Source: Echria macrotheca (Eukaryota; Ascomycota; Sordariomycetes; Sordariales; Schizotheciaceae). Taken from it: DNA of 64,000 bases. Both the position numbers and the translations under genes were made by a program. Shown here one piece after another: positions 34,192 to 45,425 of the stretch. The DNA lies in the NCBI GenBank assembly GCA_030411725.1, contig MU839839.1:248001-312000 (forward strand). The letters run 5' to 3'. The notes below the pieces were generated by a model. It saw only the letters and a program-made list of their open reading frames with translations. It made no database searches and had not been told where the DNA came from. Numbering within the stretch: position 1 is the stretch's first letter; each line of letters begins with the position of its first letter.

Positions 34192-35646
34192 CTAGTAATT
34201 ATTGGTGCGGCCGTTGGAAGCCCCATACCCCGACTCGCCATACCCCCCGGTCCTGCGCTCGTTCCCCTCGTCTGAACCTCTACGGCCGTCGTTCCGTCGG
34301 CTGTCGTCATCGTGTCCAGAACCGCCGGGACGAGGACGAGACGAATCCCGCCCATAGCTGCCCGTTGAATTCTCGCTGGGGCGCGGGCGGGACCCCCCGG
34401 TATTGTCGTCCCGTCCGCCGCCAGGACGGCCGTAGGCACCGGTTTGCTTGTCCTCCTCGTCGCGGCCGCCGGGACGACCACCGAATGGTCTAGCGTTATC
34501 ATCGCGGCTTCCCGGACGGCCAGCAAGCGGCCCATTGTTGTCTTGACGGCTCCCTGGACGACCACCAAACGGCTTGTCCTCACCACGGCTCCCCGGGCGA
34601 CCGCCGAACGGCTTGTCCTCATCACGGCTTCCCGGTCGACCAGAAGTGTTACCGCCGTTGCCACCATACCCGCCGGGCCGATTGCTGCTACTCACGTTCT
34701 GCCCATGGTTTTCGGGGCGGCTCTCGTCGTCCTTCCTTCCAGTTCCATATCCACCTCCGGGCCGGCTGGTATTGTTACCGCTGCTGCTGTTCTGACTGTA
34801 ACCCGGTCTCGAGTTTTCGTCGTCCCTCTTCTCACTGCCATACTGACCGCTAGGCCGGGCGGCATTGCTACTGTTGTTGCTGTTGTTGTAGCTGTTGCTG
34901 CTGGTGTTATTGTTGTTGCTATTATAGCTGCCCTGGCTGGTGCTGCTGTTGTTGTTGCTATTATAGCTGCCCTGGCTAGTGCTGTTGTTGTTATTGTTGC
35001 TGCTATTATAGCTGCTCTGGCCGGTGCTGGCGCTGGGGCTATTGTTTTGTCCATAATTACTCTGCCCGGGGCGATCCTCGTCCTTCTTGCCGTTGTTGTT
35101 GCTGTTGCCGTATCCACCGGCCGTAGAGGACTGTAAACCACGTGGTTAGCACACCCCATTCACAACATCCGCGCGGTGAGAACCCACAGAAGAGGATGTC
35201 TTCTCCTTCTTGGCCTCGCTGCTGCTACTCATGAACCCAGAGACAATCTCCTTGCCAAGTTCCGCCTTGTCGACCTCGCCGCTCTTCCGGTACGCCGATA
35301 CTGCCTTCAAGGCAAGGCCTCCGACGGTGGCATACTCGACCTTGCCATCGTCGCTGTAGTCCTTGAGCGTCTTGCGAGCCGCCTCTCTGTGGTGGATTGG
35401 ATTAGCTACATGACTCATTGGGGGGAAATCGACCCGTGTTTCAGTTCTAGGAGCTCTGCACTCCCGAGAAAGTTCAAATATGACCAAAGAAGGAAATAAT
35501 CGCATCCGATCTGTCACGTACCCAACGCCGGACCAGCCCTCGCCTGATGACTGGGACTTCTTATCATCATCCTTGTCCTTGTTGTTGTTATTGTTGTCGG
35601 GGACTGGAGTCTGGAGGACCTCCTTCAAGTTTCCGAGAATGTTCAT
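34192..35646 (-). CDS. Asn/Gly/Arg-rich low-complexity protein, about 420 aa
   Basis: Exons are 35646-35522, 35386-35188 and 35130-34192 (introns 135 and 57 nt). The first ~108 residues are a folded-looking small domain: MNILGNLKEVLQ, EAARKTLKDYSDDGKVEYAT, VGGLALKAVSAYRKSGEVDK, ELGKEIVSGFM. It resembles proteins annotated in aspergilli as 'beta-flanking protein' (from memory, tentative). The remaining ~312 residues are low complexity: Asn/Ser runs with repeated TSQGSYNSNNN, then repeats of the type GGRPGSRxEDKPF and GRPGSRDDN. The repeat DNA is GTT/GCT-rich on the plus strand. Such prion-like and RG-rich tails often promote condensation or RNA binding, but that is inference. No signal peptide or membrane segment. 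Confidence 0.75.
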
Positions 35647-36218
35647 GATGGGCAGAGGAATTGAACTGGTTCAGAGTGAGAAATTTGTGGGTATCCTATT
35701 CAACCGCTGAATCGAGGAATGACGCGCTATACTGCTGGCAATGACTGCTGGTATATATATATATACAGATACACGACGGAGACAATTTCTTTCCCCCACC
35801 GCAGCGTCTTCCCTGGATGACCTGATGGCGTGTCTGCGCAGCAACTGCTGGATCCCATCATGAGTGGAACGGAGACGATGGACCCTCCCCGTGCCCACCA
35901 AGATTAGCGACTTCGATCATGATTCGACCCGGGTCGGTCGGGGTGGACCGGCAAAGCACGGCAGCTGAATCGTCCTTGGCGCTATACCCCTGATTGGTTT
36001 AGTCACGGGTGGCAGTGATGCTCCAGGGACTCAAGCTGAACCACCTCTCTGCTGAAGGTATCCTGGCCGAAAGCGGAACTCTCGCAACCCCCGAGAGGCC
36101 GCATAATGTCGAGTTTTTCCAGTGACCATGACCCCACCCAGTCTTGGCGCAAGGGTGGATGCCAACACAAGCCCCGGAGCTCGCTCGAAGACGCCTTTCA
36201 ACGCTGTCCTTCGTTCGC
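35647..36218. other. Intergenic upstream of the low-complexity gene
   Basis: A (ta)n stretch lies at about 35752-35764. No gene is supportable. The right part is the 3' flank of the exchanger gene. Confidence 0.5.
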
Positions 36219-39207
36219 TCACGATTCGTCAGACCAGCCGCCTCTCAGGTCAACCCAGAGGTTGATTCCGGTTCCGATGGCCCAGATAGCAATCAGGGTC
36301 CAGCCTATCTTCCGGCTCATGGTCCACTTATTCATCGGGACGGCGACCAACAAGGTGACCAAGGTCAGCAGTACCGTGACGGCGGATATCATCAGGGTAC
36401 CGCTGACTTGGATGCGGTATGGTTTGTAATGGAGCGGTCTATCAGGATGTTTCCGATGCTTCGCGTTGGCCGATTCGATACCCATCCAAGCACCCCCAAT
36501 CCCCACGCCAAGAAGAATGTTGAGCATGGGGCCTCCAAAACACGCGGATCTATGACAAGTCAGTTAGAGCGAAGCTACACGGCTCGATTATGACTTACAG
36601 CGCCATTACGGGAAATCCGAGTTTGGCCATCGTGACATCGGCGACAAGGTCGCCAACAGAATTGCCAACAGCGAAGATGGTGAGACCAAGGATGGCCTCA
36701 GAGATTCCCGAAATAACTCCAAATGCTTTGAGGACACCGACCACCTCTCCTGCGATCGTCGAGATCCATGCGACGCTGATCACGAATCCCGGAACGCAGA
36801 GTACAGCGTGGTACTTTGGCTTCTCATCCGCAGAGGTGAACAGAAACAGCGCTGCGAGAAGGCCACAAGAAACAATCAGTGAGTAAATCGCCCATCTCAC
36901 CAACGTGTCACTGGAATCTTCCACCTCGTCATACGCGTTCGCCCACGTGATAAAGACCAGGAACAAGGGGCCGGTAACAGTCTGCAATCCGACTAGCCAC
37001 CTGTTCCATCCTGCATCCTGATCTGTGGTGGACGTTTCGAAATCGGGCGCAGGCACCGCATTCGGCTTCACAATGGGCGGGATGGTGATAGTCGCTCCGT
37101 TTCGGTCATGGCTAGGGCTGTCGATAGGCAGAATTTGAGGTGACAAGGAGCGTGCGGATCGGGACGAGACAGATCGAGTACGCCGTCGAAACTCCTGCCA
37201 TACGGTCTCCTGTTCGGCTGCAGTGCCGTTTTGTGCCGAGACTGGCGGAAGCGAACTCCGAGGCTGTAAGGCAGCGGCGGCGGCGGCGGCAACATTATCC
37301 TCCAGTTCGTCACCTCCTGAATCCGTTTCCACCACAGGTAGTGTTGTCACAAGAAGAAAAATGCTTGGAGCCGATATCACACTTAAAGCCTTAGCCCACA
37401 AGGGCTTTTCCGTCCACCCCTGAAGAGTTGGGAACAGGGTGTTAAGGAGGATGTGCGGTGCTGGCAGAAATCGATATGGCCACCACTTGATCGGTTTGGG
37501 CTGTCCTTCCGCGTCATCGATCGGCCGGGCTGAGGATAGTCGCCTATCAGAGGGAATGGGAAACGTGAAGGCTGTCGGCTCGTCTTGTGGCGGCAATGGT
37601 GTCAAAACTCCAGGTGATTCGGTTAACCCCGGGAACGGCGAGAGGGACGGCGACGACCGTCCACTAGAACGTCTAGATAGAGGCGGGATCTGAAGCCTTG
37701 GGGGTTCCGCCCGAGGGGAATGGGAAGGACTATACGACCGAGAGCCGTGATCTACCGCCGGACCGGGTGGCGCGAGTCTACCGTCAATCGTCGAGCTCGT
37801 CGTCCTGCCAACCCCAGGGGTCGGTGAATCGGGCACGATTTCCGGGATAGGGAGGGCTGGATTCCCCAAGTTGAGGGGAGTATTACCGTGGGACAAGGCC
37901 CGTTCCCTCGATGAAGGGTGCGGTTGGGCCGAAGAGCCGCCTCCATGCCCTTGCCCGGACGGCTCCTGGAGTGAGACGGTGGATTGTTCCAAGGCACCTG
38001 CGAGCTGGTGTGCGTGATCCGAGTACATTCTGTCGGGGATTGGTCCCAAGTGCATGTTTCTCTCCTTGCTCAGTGACAACAGCACAGACCTGAATTCTAG
38101 CGCACCCATCAAGCTTGGTCGAGTTGGTGTTATCGTCGTGTTGCTCCTGCCCCAGCGAGGCCGAGTCGCGCGCATATGGCTTGTCATCTCCGCCAGAACA
38201 TGAACATCGCGTTCCTCGTCTTCTTCCGGCGATTGTGGAGGAACTCCCCTGCCGTCAATTTCGATCCTAGGGCCGCGCTCCAGAACGCTGACATCGGGTG
38301 CTTCGGGAGCACTAGACGAGCGTCCTCCCACGATTCCATCATCTTCTTCCGGTAGGTCGCGATATGGTTCCAGTTCACCACCTGGTCCTCCGGTCGCGAT
38401 GACGCTCGTCCGAGCCGCGATCTCCTTTCGCTTCTGGCGGCGACGCCTGACGGATAGCCAATGCCATCCCACGACGACAAAGACGTAGAACGCGTAGAAT
38501 CCAATCATGGTGAAGCACTCCCAGAGGTGGAGCGCACCATCTCTCAAAAATACTATAGCAAAGCTGATGGCGGCGATGAAAAACACGATATCCCGTACAA
38601 AGGTCCGTTTGCTGACTTTGAACTCGCAATACAAGGCAATGGAGCCGGCAACCACGGCGGTGATGAAGCCAGCAGCACCTATTAGCTCGCCAATAGCCAT
38701 GCTGCCGCTGTTGGAGCGCATGGCCGCAAATGTGCTGAAGACGTCGGGGGAGCCATTGCCAAAAGCGAGAAAGGTCACACCGGCGAGACTCTCGCTCAAG
38801 TGCAGCTTGGTGGCGATGGTGCTGAGATTGACGCTGAAAAACTCACTCGCGGCCGTGCCAATCGTCGTGAAGAGGAGGCCGAGCCATATGGTGAGGAGGA
38901 CAAATGCGACCGGTTTCGCCCTGCCAAGGGTGCAGTAGTAGAATGTCAGGTAGTGAATAAGGCCGGCTTCATCATCCTCGCAGTGGGCGAGGACGAAGGC
39001 GCATTGATCGGGAGCGTCGCGGACGGCGCGGCACTCGGGTTCGGCCGTCGCCGCTCTAACGTCAAGGCTTGAACCATGGTCTCGGTCGGCCAGCGCGGTC
39101 GGTAGTCGCAGAAGGAAAGCGCATGTCGTGAGAATGCTGATGGACAGGAGGGTGAGAATGAAAGGCCACGAGCTATGTCGCCTCGTCTTGGCGCGGATTG
39201 CGTGCAT
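36219..39207 (-). CDS. Sodium/calcium exchanger-family membrane protein, about 979 aa
   Basis: Exons are 39207-36599 and 36549-36219, with a 49-nt intron (gtaagt...gtcatag). Two exchanger halves are present. The first, after a hydrophobic N-terminus, contains the alpha-1 motif FLAFGNGSPDVFSTFAAM and several membrane helices (residues ~10-245). The second, near residues 640-979, has GLTIFAVGNSVGDLVADVTM as alpha-2, with SACFGGPMLNILLGVGIGGA completed across the intron. Between them is a ~390-residue polar loop rich in Ser, Pro and Arg, probably cytosolic and regulatory. This layout fits the K+-independent NCLX/SLC8B1-like branch of fungi (yeast Ecm27 and YDL206W relatives). Ca2+ as substrate and an internal membrane as location are inference. 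Confidence 0.9.
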
Positions 39208-40644
39208 TCTGATTTCAGCGCATTTTGCGGGCGAGGAGTGGGATTATTATTAGGGGGCCTGGCGCATTGGTAGGATTCGGAGTCGGAATAGTCTCGTGAG
39301 TCGCGACGCTGTCGAGAGGCCGAACAAAGGGATGACGGATAGTTGTTCAAGCCGTGAAACCGTTGTCACCAGCTGGATAACTGCACCTGTTGCTGGATGA
39401 AATCATGCCATCGCCTCAACTGCCCCTTCTTATCTCGCATCCTTGCTGGTTCCTGGCTTGGCAATGAACCGCCGCGCGGACCAGACCAGACCTCGCTGCA
39501 TTCAAGAACCCCTCCTTCCGGTTTACGCTTGGAACCCGTTTGGAGTTGTCGTCTTGGCATCCGCTCGGCCAGTTAACGTTATCGCGCTACAGTTGTCAAG
39601 CAGCGGGTCGCCCCGAAGACTGCAGTGACGTAGCGCTTTTAAAGGCGGGGAGGCCTCTGCTTGACAGCAACCAAGCGGTGTCGTGTGACAGCTTAATGGC
39701 AAAATACCTTGGGATGACGGAGGAAGAGGCAGCGTTGAAGCAGAGCACGGCTTCAATAGACAGAAAAAAAAACATGGATCTTCAATGCGTCTCCAGCGCG
39801 ACTTTGGAGTGTCAAAGGATCAAACCGCGCTTTCTGATAGTTTCATTTATCACATTGCTCGAGGCAAGTGGAAACGAGTGTAACGGCCGTTTCCACTTTA
39901 TTTTACAGTTTACGGCATTTAATAAGAGCTTCGCTCCCTCGGGTCCTTCCTGCATCCCTCCTCAACGTTGTTTTGTCTCCTGTCCACGCGACACACGCGC
40001 CTCGTTCGCGATAACTATTTTGAAGACCGAAACCGAGTGTCAAACCATGCATGCAGATTGCACCGGCCCAGTCTGGACGTAATGTCACTGGGCACTTAGA
40101 ATCCAAACTTAGCCCTGAGTGGCCTGGTACCGTACCCGTCGGGCTCTTGGCTGGCCATTATGGATTCCTCTTCCCTCTCCATGCGCCCTTCAAGGTTCCT
40201 GATGCTGGAGTGCCGGATATTGAAATGTTGCCGGTTGCAGTTCTGTTGAAGACAAGCCCCAGATGCCCCGCGAGCAGGCCAGATTCAGTAGGTGGGGCTA
40301 CTGAGGTGCAGATTCGGTGGGGTGCAGCTGGTGGAATTGGGCGATCTCCGCCTCGGCTCACCCCCATCAAAGGAGGGGTGGTCTGCGCCATCCGCCGATG
40401 GCTAACAAAACACGCACGCGAGCGAAACCGCCACTGCATTTTGTATATTTACACAGTTGATCTTTCTTTCAAGTGTCCATTTCTGGTCATTTTTGATTTG
40501 AACAACTTCGCCAGGACGATGTTGTACACAAGGAAAGGCGGCGGGACAAGTTTGGTATCATTCCTGTCGTCAAGCCGCTGATCTTCCCGCCGGGGGTCAG
40601 CCAACAGCATCAGCTTCCGGCTTGGGATCAGTAACGGTCGAGCC
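39208..40644. other. Divergent promoter region between exchanger and Moco sulfurase genes
   Basis: 1.4 kb between two divergent starts. No gene is supportable; a perfect short hairpin at 39866-39898 is listed separately. A CRE-like tgacgta occurs near 39626. Confidence 0.5.
39866..39898. repeat. Perfect 11-bp inverted repeat, 11-nt loop
   Basis: aagtggaaacg (39866-39876) and cgtttccactt (39888-39898) are exact reverse complements. In a divergent promoter this could be a dimer-binding site, but no known factor is assigned. Confidence 0.7.
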
Positions 40645-43118
40645 ATGGCTGCGGAGGAGTCTGTCGGCTACAATGCCGCGGTTGAAAGCTTTAGGGACAA
40701 CGAATATCCCATGCTACAAGGTATGAAGTGCCCTCTGTCTCAAACGAGTCCCCACAGGAAAGGCGTGCTGACCGGCGTGTAGGGTCTGTCTACCTCGATC
40801 ATGCCGGGACAACTCCGTACTCCAAGTCCCTGATGGATAGGTTCGCCCACGACATGACTGCTCATCTGTTTGGGAACCCCCACTCTGCCTCGTCGTCGTC
40901 ACAGCTGTCAACTTCCCGCATCGAAGACGTTCGACTCCGTGTGCTGCAGTTTTTCAACGCCGATCCGAACGAGTTCGACATCGTATTTGTGGCGAACGCA
41001 ACAGCCGGTATAAAGCTGGTTGCCGAGGCGTTGAGAGCAATCCCAGACGGCTTCGACTATGCCTATCACCAATCTAGCCACACCAGCCTTGTTGGCGTCA
41101 GAGAGGAGGCTCGAAATAGCGTCTGTCTCGACGACCAGCAGGTGGCGACCTGGCTGGCCGGGGATAGCCCCCTGGGTCATGCGGGACGTCCCACGCTTTT
41201 TGCATATCCAGCGCAGTCCAACATGGACGGAAGGCGGAGACCGCTGAGTTGGGCCAGTCAGCTTCGACGATCTACTAACTCGGGACGAACGAAGATTTAT
41301 ACCTTACTCGATGCCGCCGCCTTGGTGAGCTCCTCCCCGCTCGACCTCCGCTGCCCCGAAACCGCCCCAGACTTCGTAGTCCTCAGCTTCTATAAGATAT
41401 TCGGGTTCCCGGATCTTGGCGCCTTGCTTGTGAGGCGAGAGGCTGAGGATGCTTTCAACTCGAGGAGATACTTTGGAGGCGGCACTGTTGATATGGTTGT
41501 CTGCACCAAAGAGCAATGGCATGCACCGAAGGCGCAGTTTCTCCATGAACGCCTGGAAGACGGGACACTTCCAATCCACAACATTTTGGCCCTCGATGCC
41601 GCCTTGGACGTTCACCAGCAGCTCTTCGGGTCGATGGCGAAAGTGGCAGCGCACACCTCGTTTCTGTCACAGAGGCTACATGACGGACTCAGGTCCCTGC
41701 GACACGGGAACGGGGATGCTGTTTGTACCATTTACTCACCAGACCCCACAGTGTGTTCCGGTCCTATTGTCGCCTTCAATATTCGAAACAGTCTTGGTGC
41801 TTGGATCAGTCTAGGCGAAGTTGAGAAGCTTGCCACTCTGAAGAACTTCCATATCAGGACCGGGGGCGTGTGTAATCCAGGAGGCATCGCGTCGGCACTT
41901 GGCCTGGAACCGTGGGAAATGAAGAGAAACTTTTCCTCTGGCTTCCGATGCGCTACGGAGAATGACATCATGGCCGGGAAGCCTACCGGTGTGATCCGGG
42001 CGAGTCTCGGGGCGATGAGCACCATCTCCGACGTAGACCGCTTTATCGATTTTGTTCGCGAATTTTATGTCGAGAAGTGTTTGCCTCGAACGAATGTCCA
42101 GCCGGTACGTGACGAGGGGCATGCGGACATGCGGATCCATGGGATACACGTTTATCCTATCAAGAGCTGTGGCGGGTTCGAAGTTGCTAGAGGTGTCGAC
42201 TGGGAGGTCAGGGCCGAGGGTCTCGCATGGGATAGGGAATGGTGTTTGGTCCATCGAGGCTCGAGTCAGGTGCTGAGTCAGAAACGATATCCTCAGATGT
42301 CGCTCATACGTCCGTACTTGGATTTTCAACATGGCGAGCTTGTTGTTCGATACGTTGGACCAATATCGGGAAACGTGTCTCGCGAAATCCGCGTACCTCT
42401 GTCGCAGAACCCCAAGGTCTTCCAACCTCACGCTTCCGCATCGCGCCCCTCGCGGGTCTGTGGTGAAGATATACAGGCGCAAGCTTATGCTTCACCTGAG
42501 ATCAACAACTTCTTCACAAACGCCCTAGGAGTCGCTTGCGTGCTGGCCCGATTCCCCCCAGGAGGCCATGGCAAAAGCATGCGACACGCAAAGGCGCATC
42601 TCCAAAAGCATCAGCTCCTGGCCGTTCGAAACAGAGCTACGATTCCTGGGGCGTTCCCGGGACCACCATCGCCTCCTGACTCGGACTCGGAGATCGACAG
42701 ACCAATTCTTCTATCCAACGAGAGCCCAATCTTAGCAATCAGCCTCGCCAGCGTTGATGCTCTCAACGAGGAGATCAGACGTAATGGGGCCAAAGAGGTG
42801 TCGCCCGCAGTGTTTCGGGCCAATGTAGTGGTCTCTGGGTCGCCGGAACCGTACGTGGAAGACGGTTGGACGGGACTGAGGATTGGAAGGCATAACTTCC
42901 GAATGCTCGGGGCATGCAGGCGATGTCATATGGTGTGCATCAACCAGGAGACAGCCGAGAAGAGCGAAGAGCCGTTTGTGAGTCTCTCTAGAACGAGGCG
43001 ATTCGAAGGAAAGGTGTTTTTCGGGACACATATGTGTTATTGCCCCGAGGGCGGTGGGATCAGCAGGGACGTACAGTTTCCGACCATTCGAGTTGGGGAT
43101 GCTGTCCACCCTTCTTAG
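40645..43118 (+). CDS. hxB: Molybdenum cofactor sulfurase, about 803 aa
   Basis: It transfers sulfur to the molybdenum cofactor, activating xanthine dehydrogenase and aldehyde-oxidase-type enzymes. Exon 1 is 40645-40720 (MAAEESVGYNAAVESFRDNE) and exon 2 is 40783-43118; the 62-nt intron joins into GSVYLDHAGTT, the family start. The NifS-like PLP domain includes the Schiff-base Lys in SFYKIFGFPDLGALL and the persulfide Cys in IRTGGVCNPGG. The C-terminal MOSC part has the beta-barrel start IHGIHVYPIKSCGGF and FRMLGACRRCHMVCIN, ending before GDAVHPS. Length and both domains match fungal HxB/MOCOS. It sits alone; no other purine-use gene is nearby. Confidence 0.95.
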
Positions 43119-43630
43119 GTTAGGCTGGTCCTCATTCAATTTCTTATGGAAAATATACCCAAATATACGGTTGAAATATTTTGTGGAGCACAAGTCGGAA
43201 GATCTTGTGCCTGTCCGGGTTTCTGGGAGCCGGGAAGTCGAAAGTGAGGCGGGTTCGGAGCTGGGAGATCGGCGTGCATGAAAATCTCCGTCATTGATTC
43301 AGCCCCCGGAACTTGCCGTCTTGGTATATAATGGGCTCACGCGCTGGCATTGACTCGGACTGTTAGCTTACTCTCTTCGTGCGAGGCGGGCAATTAGGTT
43401 CTATCGTCAGTGACCTGAGGGATATAAGAAATTAGCAGAGGGCGACCGTAACCAGGGATTGCACCTTGTGCCCCCTCGTTTGAATTAGGCAGACCTTCCC
43501 GAACCGAAGAGGATGGAAAGCATCAACCAGCGCACACAACCCGGACCTCGCCCACTTCGTCACATCAGAAACAACGGAACATCAAATCACGCATCCAGGC
43601 CATATTTCTGACGCCTCTCCGTACTTCCAG
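43119..43630. other. Intergenic; nothing notable
   Basis: Same-strand gap between Moco sulfurase and the acyltransferase. No gene is seen; it presumably carries the next promoter. Confidence 0.5.
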
Positions 43631-45425
43631 ATGAGTCCAAACTGGCACCCGGCCTTGAGCCATGCCTGGGCCTGGGACACGAACCTCCCAGCCCGCTACC
43701 TCGGCCTCTACCGCGCCGAGTTCTACAGCGAGGTGCTGTCCCTCGGCACGGCGCGCTATTTCGTCATCCCGTACACGCTCTTTGGATGTCTCCTTCCGGT
43801 TCTGTATCTCAGCGTCCCGCACAGAGACAGGCTTTGGCTGCGGAGCGCGCGGTTCGTCGTTGCGCTTGGTGTGGTGCTCTTGAACTGGGAGATTATCAGG
43901 AGTGGCACGTCGAGCGCGAGTATTGCTGTTTCGTATGCTACCGGGCTTGTGGCGGCTTGGGGCACGGTTTGGGGGGTTGGGTTGGTTTTGTGCGTGGATG
44001 TTCAGAGGGGGGTTGCGAGGGTTAGGGTTCGTGAGAGGCGAGGAGGGGGATGGGCTGGGGAGGGGGGGGGTTCTGGGTTTGAGGAGCATGGGTGGGATAG
44101 AGATGGTGTTGGGGAGGATGGGCTGGAGCGAGATGGAGGCGTTCGGAAGAGGAGGAGGGCTGCCAAGGCGGGTTATAGGGGGCGGGAGTTCAGCGGTGAG
44201 GTTGATGGGGACGGAGATGCCACAGCTGATAGACTGACGGGTGGGGAGGAGGAGGAGAAGAAACAGGCGGCGGTAGCTGATGAAGGCGAGCTTCCTCCGA
44301 GGGAGTATGAGCATTACTGGGAGACATACCCGGAGGACGGCGGCTTCTTCAAGCGCTTGGCTTGGGTGTGGGACCTCTTCAGCTCATTCAGGGGCATAGG
44401 TGAGCTTCACCCCAGGAGATTTGGGATGAAATCTGACGATATCAGGCTGGAATATTGCCATACCTTCTGTGCCCCATCCACGCCCCGGTGTAGACTTGTC
44501 TGCGGCAATCTCGTCCATGCCCTTGAAGTCTCCCACGGGCTTCCACCGATCCACAACCTACCGGGCCTTTCTTGCCAACCGCCTATTCCATCTCGCCTGG
44601 TCCTACATCGTCCTCGACCTCTGGACCATCACCGCGCGGTTCGATCCGTACTTCGTCCCCGGTCCGTCTCCAGCGCCGTCCCACGCCCTCCCCCCAGCCC
44701 TCGCTCCGCTTCCAGCGAGCGTCCTGTCGCTGCTTCGCTCCGCCGCGGCCGCAGCAGGTGTCCTCGCCGCCCTGTTTTCGTACTTCAACTTCCCACAACT
44801 CGTCGCGGCCTCGCTGCCGGGCTACAACCCGCTGTGGCAGCACCCTTCCATCTTCGGCTCCTTCTCAGCCAATATCCTCGACCGAGGGCTGGCGGGACTC
44901 TGGGGCGGCTGGTGGCATCAGAGCTTCAGGCTCGGGTTCACTCTGCCAACTCGGTTCTTGGTCCGAAAAGGGGTGCTTCTGGAGAAGGGGACTCTCACGA
45001 AGCTGGTGGGTATGTTTATCGCCTTCCTGCTGTCGGGGATTATGCATGCCGCGGGGGGATACACGTCGATCCCGGAGACGACGGTCATATACACGCCAGT
45101 GCTGTTTTTCATGCTACAGTTTGTGGGGATATGTCTGCAGTCCGGCCTAGGTTGGGCTGTCTTTCGGATGATAGGGGATGTGCCACGGGGATGGAAGAGA
45201 GCAGGAAACCTGGTGTTCGTTGTGGCCTGGATGCATTGGACCAACGGGCTCTTCATAGGCGACCTGAGCCGGTCGGCGATCTGGTTGTTCGAGCCTGTCC
45301 CGTTTTCCGTCCTGCGGGCCGTGGGACTGGGGCCGAAGGGTGACAGCGCGTGGAGGTGGGATCGAGAATACATGCCGCGGTGGCACTGGGGAACGCACTG
45401 GTGGGAGACTGGGGTCCGCATTTAG
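43631..45425 (+). CDS. Wax-synthase-like membrane O-acyltransferase, about 582 aa
   Basis: Exons are 43631-44399 and 44446-45425, with a 46-nt intron (gtgagc...atatcag). The N-terminal half has two or three membrane helices (YFVIPYTLFGCLLPVLYL; VVALGVVLLNWEII; SYATGLVAAWGTVWG). A very Gly/Glu/Arg-rich insert follows at about residues 130-220. The catalytic half has the family motif GLWGGWWHQSFRLGF and the conserved His in FLLSGIMHAAGGYTS, plus at least five helices. It belongs to the wax synthase/MBOAT-like group that in fungi acylates alcohols, sterols or secondary metabolites. The substrate cannot be read, and no biosynthetic cluster surrounds it. Confidence 0.85.

Noticed and set aside
43631..45425. 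Secondary-metabolite cluster around the acyltransferase
   Set aside because: No polyketide synthase, NRPS, terpene cyclase or P450 is visible on either side.
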